From Candidatus Argoarchaeum ethanivorans (GTDB lineage: Archaea > Halobacteriota > Methanosarcinia > Methanosarcinales > EX4572-44), in the NCBI GenBank assembly GCA_905067535.1, contig CAJHIR010000047.1, forward strand, positions 1 to 8,254: a DNA stretch of 8,254 bases, given 5' to 3'. Below the pieces are notes generated by a model that was not told the origin of the DNA, made no database searches, and saw only the letters and a list, made by a program, of their open reading frames with translations. Numbering within the stretch: the stretch's first letter is position 1; each line of letters begins with the position of its first letter. Shown here in pieces: positions 6,080 through 8,254 of this stretch. The position numbers were made by a program, and so were the translations under genes.

Positions 6080-7051
6080 TTAGTTTAGCAGTCGCTCAAC
6101 CAACCAGTGTGGATCGAATGTTATGAGATCGTCATATTCCTGTCCCACACCAAGAAACAGGATTGGTTTACCTGTGGCATGAGCAATTGATATGGCTGCA
6201 CCACCTTTTGAATCTGCATCGGTTTTGCTGAGAATACAGCCATCAAAAGGAACTGTTGTGTTGAATAATGCTGCACGTTCGACTGCATCATTGCCTGCCA
6301 CTGCTTCATCGACAAAAATCACAAAATCCGGTGGAGCTACACGGCATATTTTTTTAAGCTGATCCATCAGGTTGATGTTGGTATGCATCCGTCCTGCCGT
6401 ATCTGATAAGACCACGTCTATGTGTCTTGCTTTTGCATATTCTATCGAGTCGAACACAACTGCTGCTGGGTCTGCCCCTTCCTGGTGTTTGATCAGTTTT
6501 AACCCAAGCTTGTTTGCATGGAGTTCTATTTGATCTATGGCACCTGCCCTGAACGTGTCGCCTGCTGCAATAACCACCGAATAGTTCTGTTTTTTAAGCC
6601 TGTTTGCGATCTTTGCTATGGTTGTAGTCTTGCCTGTGCCATTGACTCCAATGAATACGATATGCACTGGTTTTTTTGCTTTTGATATGATTTCATCAAA
6701 ATTGAGTTGGTTTACTGATACTACTTTTAGTAGTGCATCTTCCAGTGCCTGTTCTACGACACTTTTGGATTTTTGTTGAATTTTGCGTTTGCTTCCAATA
6801 AGATTTGTTTTTATGCTTGCGATAATTTCATCTGCAACATCGATTGCAACATCGCTTTCAAGCAGTGCTATCTCAAGGTCCCACAGTGGTTTTTCTATGC
6901 TTTTTTCGTCGATTATCAACTCGCGATCTACTACGAGCGATTTGACTTTGTCTCGGACTTTAACGTTGCTGGTTTCTTTTTCTTTCTTTTTTAATATTTC
7001 ATCTACCGATTTTTTGAATCCACCAAGTTTGTTTTTCAGACTGTCAAACAT
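6080..7051 (-). CDS. ftsY: Signal recognition particle receptor FtsY
   Basis: The SRP receptor GTPase, which docks SRP54-bound ribosomes at the membrane; 323 residues. A short, highly charged N-terminal region (about 1-40; KKKEKE at 21-26) can bind the membrane, followed by the helical N domain (about 40-125) and the G domain. GTPase motifs seen: GVNGTGKTT (135-143), DTFRAGA (165-171), DTAGR (217-221), SKTD (275-278, serine where most have threonine) and GVGQEYDDLITFD (301-313). The closing stretch and the lack of a C-terminal M domain separate it from SRP54. ATG 7051 is preferred over the GTG at 7060, because that GTG is part of the GTGAT ribosome-binding site five bases before the ATG and MFDSLKNKL is a typical FtsY opening. 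The gap from dnaG is only 28 bp, so the two are probably one transcript. Confidence 0.95.
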   Translation of the reverse strand: MFDSLKNKLGGFKKSVDEILKKKEKETSNVKVRDKVKSLVVDRELIIDEKSIEKPLWDLEIALLESDVAIDVADEIIASIKTNLIGSKRKIQQKSKSVVEQALEDALLKVVSVNQLNFDEIISKAKKPVHIVFIGVNGTGKTTTIAKIANRLKKQNYSVVIAAGDTFRAGAIDQIELHANKLGLKLIKHQEGADPAAVVFDSIEYAKARHIDVVLSDTAGRMHTNINLMDQLKKICRVAPPDFVIFVDEAVAGNDAVERAALFNTTVPFDGCILSKTDADSKGGAAISIAHATGKPILFLGVGQEYDDLITFDPHWLVERLLN

Positions 7052-7079
7052 TTTTATCACTAAAATACGCTATACATGT

Positions 7080-8254
7080 TCAATTTGATGTGGCATGCAC
7101 ATGCAGTGAAGCAGGAATCTTTGTAATACTGCCTTTTTTTATTCCAACCAGGTTTTCAATACCGCGTTCAAAAGCAATGTCAACGAGCCTTTGTGTTATT
7201 ACTCCATCAAAGACAACGGTCTTTACCGAGTTTTTTACATCTTTCAACTCATTTGCAAGGTCTCGTACAGGCACCTCTTTTAGCACATGGTTTTTTTCAT
7301 CGATCAGTCGTGCAGTAAAGCTTCCGGAAATGTCATCTATATGTGACTGAAACCGATCGATATCTGGTTTAACAGATTCTGTCTTTTGTTTAACAGGCTC
7401 TATTTTTGGTTTAGCAGATTCCATCTCTTCGGTTTTTTCCTCTACAATCTCTTCCTTTTTTGGTCTATGATCTTTAATCTGCACCCGTTTTAAACTATCA
7501 GATGTTTTGCGTTTGAATGGTACATTCGCAGATCTCGATTTTCGCTCCTCTGCCTGATAATGACCCATAGCCTGCTCTATTGGAATCTTCTGGTGGAGTG
7601 CTTTTATTATTTCCTTTTGAGTGAGATCCTCTACCATTTTACCATCAGGTGCACGTGATATAAAATCAATATCTGTAACCTGCAGGAGTTCTTTTATGAT
7701 TAATTCTCCACCCCTGTCACCATCTGTGAATGCTGTGACTGTCTTCTTTTTGCACAGATCAGCAACCGGTTGTGGAACGTTTGTGCCGCCAACTGCTATG
7801 GCATTTTTGATGCCGTACTTAAGAAGCGTTGTAACATCTGCCCGTCCTTCGACAACAATGATGGCATCAGAATTTTGTACGTTAGGTCCTGCCGGAATGT
7901 TTTCTTTTCCATAAAAGACTATATCTTCGATTCTTACAGCTTGTTTTACTCTCTCGGTAATCTCCTGACTTTCAAGCACGTTTTCATCAAAAAGGTCTAT
8001 TATAATAGCCTTGGCACGGTCAATGACCTGTTTTCTCTTTGAGGATCTGACGTCTTCTACCCGTGAGATGCTTATGGTAGACACGCATGGTCCTATCCGA
8101 TCAATGGTTTCAAGGGATGCTGCGAGAACTGATGTTTCAATCTTATCCAGACTTGATGGAATACTAATTGTGCCGGTAGATTTGCCAGCGCTTGATTTAA
8201 TATTAACGTCAATACGGCCCATACGTCCGCTTTTTTGAAGTTCTCTCAGATCGA
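7080..8254 (-). CDS. dnaG: Archaeal DnaG-like primase (5' end outside window)
   Basis: Archaeal bacterial-type primase homologue with a Toprim catalytic domain; the family makes RNA primers in vitro and is also a stable subunit of the archaeal RNA exosome. The frame is open through the right edge ([13 protein letters not shown]), so the N-terminal 30-60 residues are missing; 391 codons plus stop are visible. N-terminal domain: [24 protein letters not shown], then VEDVR. Toprim: [10 protein letters not shown] with the catalytic glutamate at 7848-7850, then [11 protein letters not shown] with the second acidic pair near 7720-7735. A low-complexity charged linker (about 7359-7560) with a three-fold 7-residue repeat separates Toprim from the C-terminal domain ([21 protein letters not shown] to the end), which in archaea mediates exosome binding. 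There is no zinc-binding or helicase-interaction domain in the visible part, as expected for archaeal DnaG. It ends in TGA, 28 bp before the ftsY start. Confidence 0.95.
   Translation of the reverse strand, partial: DLRELQKSGRMGRIDVNIKSSAGKSTGTISIPSSLDKIETSVLAASLETIDRIGPCVSTISISRVEDVRSSKRKQVIDRAKAIIIDLFDENVLESQEITERVKQAVRIEDIVFYGKENIPAGPNVQNSDAIIVVEGRADVTTLLKYGIKNAIAVGGTNVPQPVADLCKKKTVTAFTDGDRGGELIIKELLQVTDIDFISRAPDGKMVEDLTQKEIIKALHQKIPIEQAMGHYQAEERKSRSANVPFKRKTSDSLKRVQIKDHRPKKEEIVEEKTEEMESAKPKIEPVKQKTESVKPDIDRFQSHIDDISGSFTARLIDEKNHVLKEVPVRDLANELKDVKNSVKTVVFDGVITQRLVDIAFERGIENLVGIKKGSITKIPASLHVHATSN
7359..7421 (-). repeat. Three 21-bp tandem units in the dnaG linker
   Basis: Minus-strand units 7421-7401, 7400-7380 and 7379-7359 encode [14 protein letters not shown] and ESVKPDI. 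They are diverged but clearly related at DNA level (shared GTTTAACAG / GTTTAGCAG on the plus strand). They fall in the non-conserved charged linker between the Toprim and C-terminal domains, where length variation is tolerated. Confidence 0.85.

Noticed and set aside
7621..7914. Plus-strand open frames opposite dnaG
   Set aside because: They are antisense to the conserved Toprim domain and show no protein-family features.

Overview
The window looks like chromosomal DNA of a euryarchaeon, most likely from the methanogen/ANME/Archaeoglobus side. It carries an archaeal DnaG-type primase, a proteasome-activating nucleotidase (PAN), an archaeal FtsY, an archaetidylinositol-phosphate-synthase-like CDP-alcohol transferase, and a DUF98-type chorismate lyase (a family that supplies 4-hydroxybenzoate, used for methanopterin in methanogens). 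TATA-like boxes and GGTG/GTGAT ribosome-binding sites are also archaeal in style. The exact lineage cannot be fixed from the sequence alone. Coding density is high, and I see no mobile element, CRISPR array, tRNA or rRNA.

Layout. Two gene blocks converge on a short gap at about 4333-4436. The plus-strand block (1-4332) holds the C-terminal half of isoleucyl-tRNA synthetase, a radical SAM/SPASM enzyme, a CDP-alcohol phosphatidyltransferase, a small DUF5611-like protein with an unclear start, and a DUF98 chorismate lyase. The last three are tightly spaced and probably co-transcribed. The minus-strand block, read right to left from 8254 to 4437, holds dnaG (5' end missing), ftsY, a small protein with two membrane helices and a coiled-coil tail, and pan. 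Only 28 bp separate dnaG and ftsY. The membrane protein and pan each have their own TATA-like box. The convergent gap holds a hairpin with T-tracts on both sides that could terminate both blocks.

Functionally the window is mostly housekeeping: translation (IleRS), membrane lipid head-group synthesis, cofactor precursor supply, priming or RNA turnover (DnaG), SRP-dependent membrane targeting (FtsY) and protein degradation (PAN). The less ordinary parts are the radical SAM enzyme, whose substrate is unknown, and the unrecognised membrane protein between ftsY and pan.

The most unusual structure is a set of short tandem duplications. The last 33 bp of the radical SAM gene, including its final SPASM cysteine and its stop codon, is present three times head to tail. 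The same gene carries an 18-bp in-frame duplication just after its cluster-binding motif. The dnaG linker is built from three 21-bp (7-residue) units. I see no clear new multi-gene system here.
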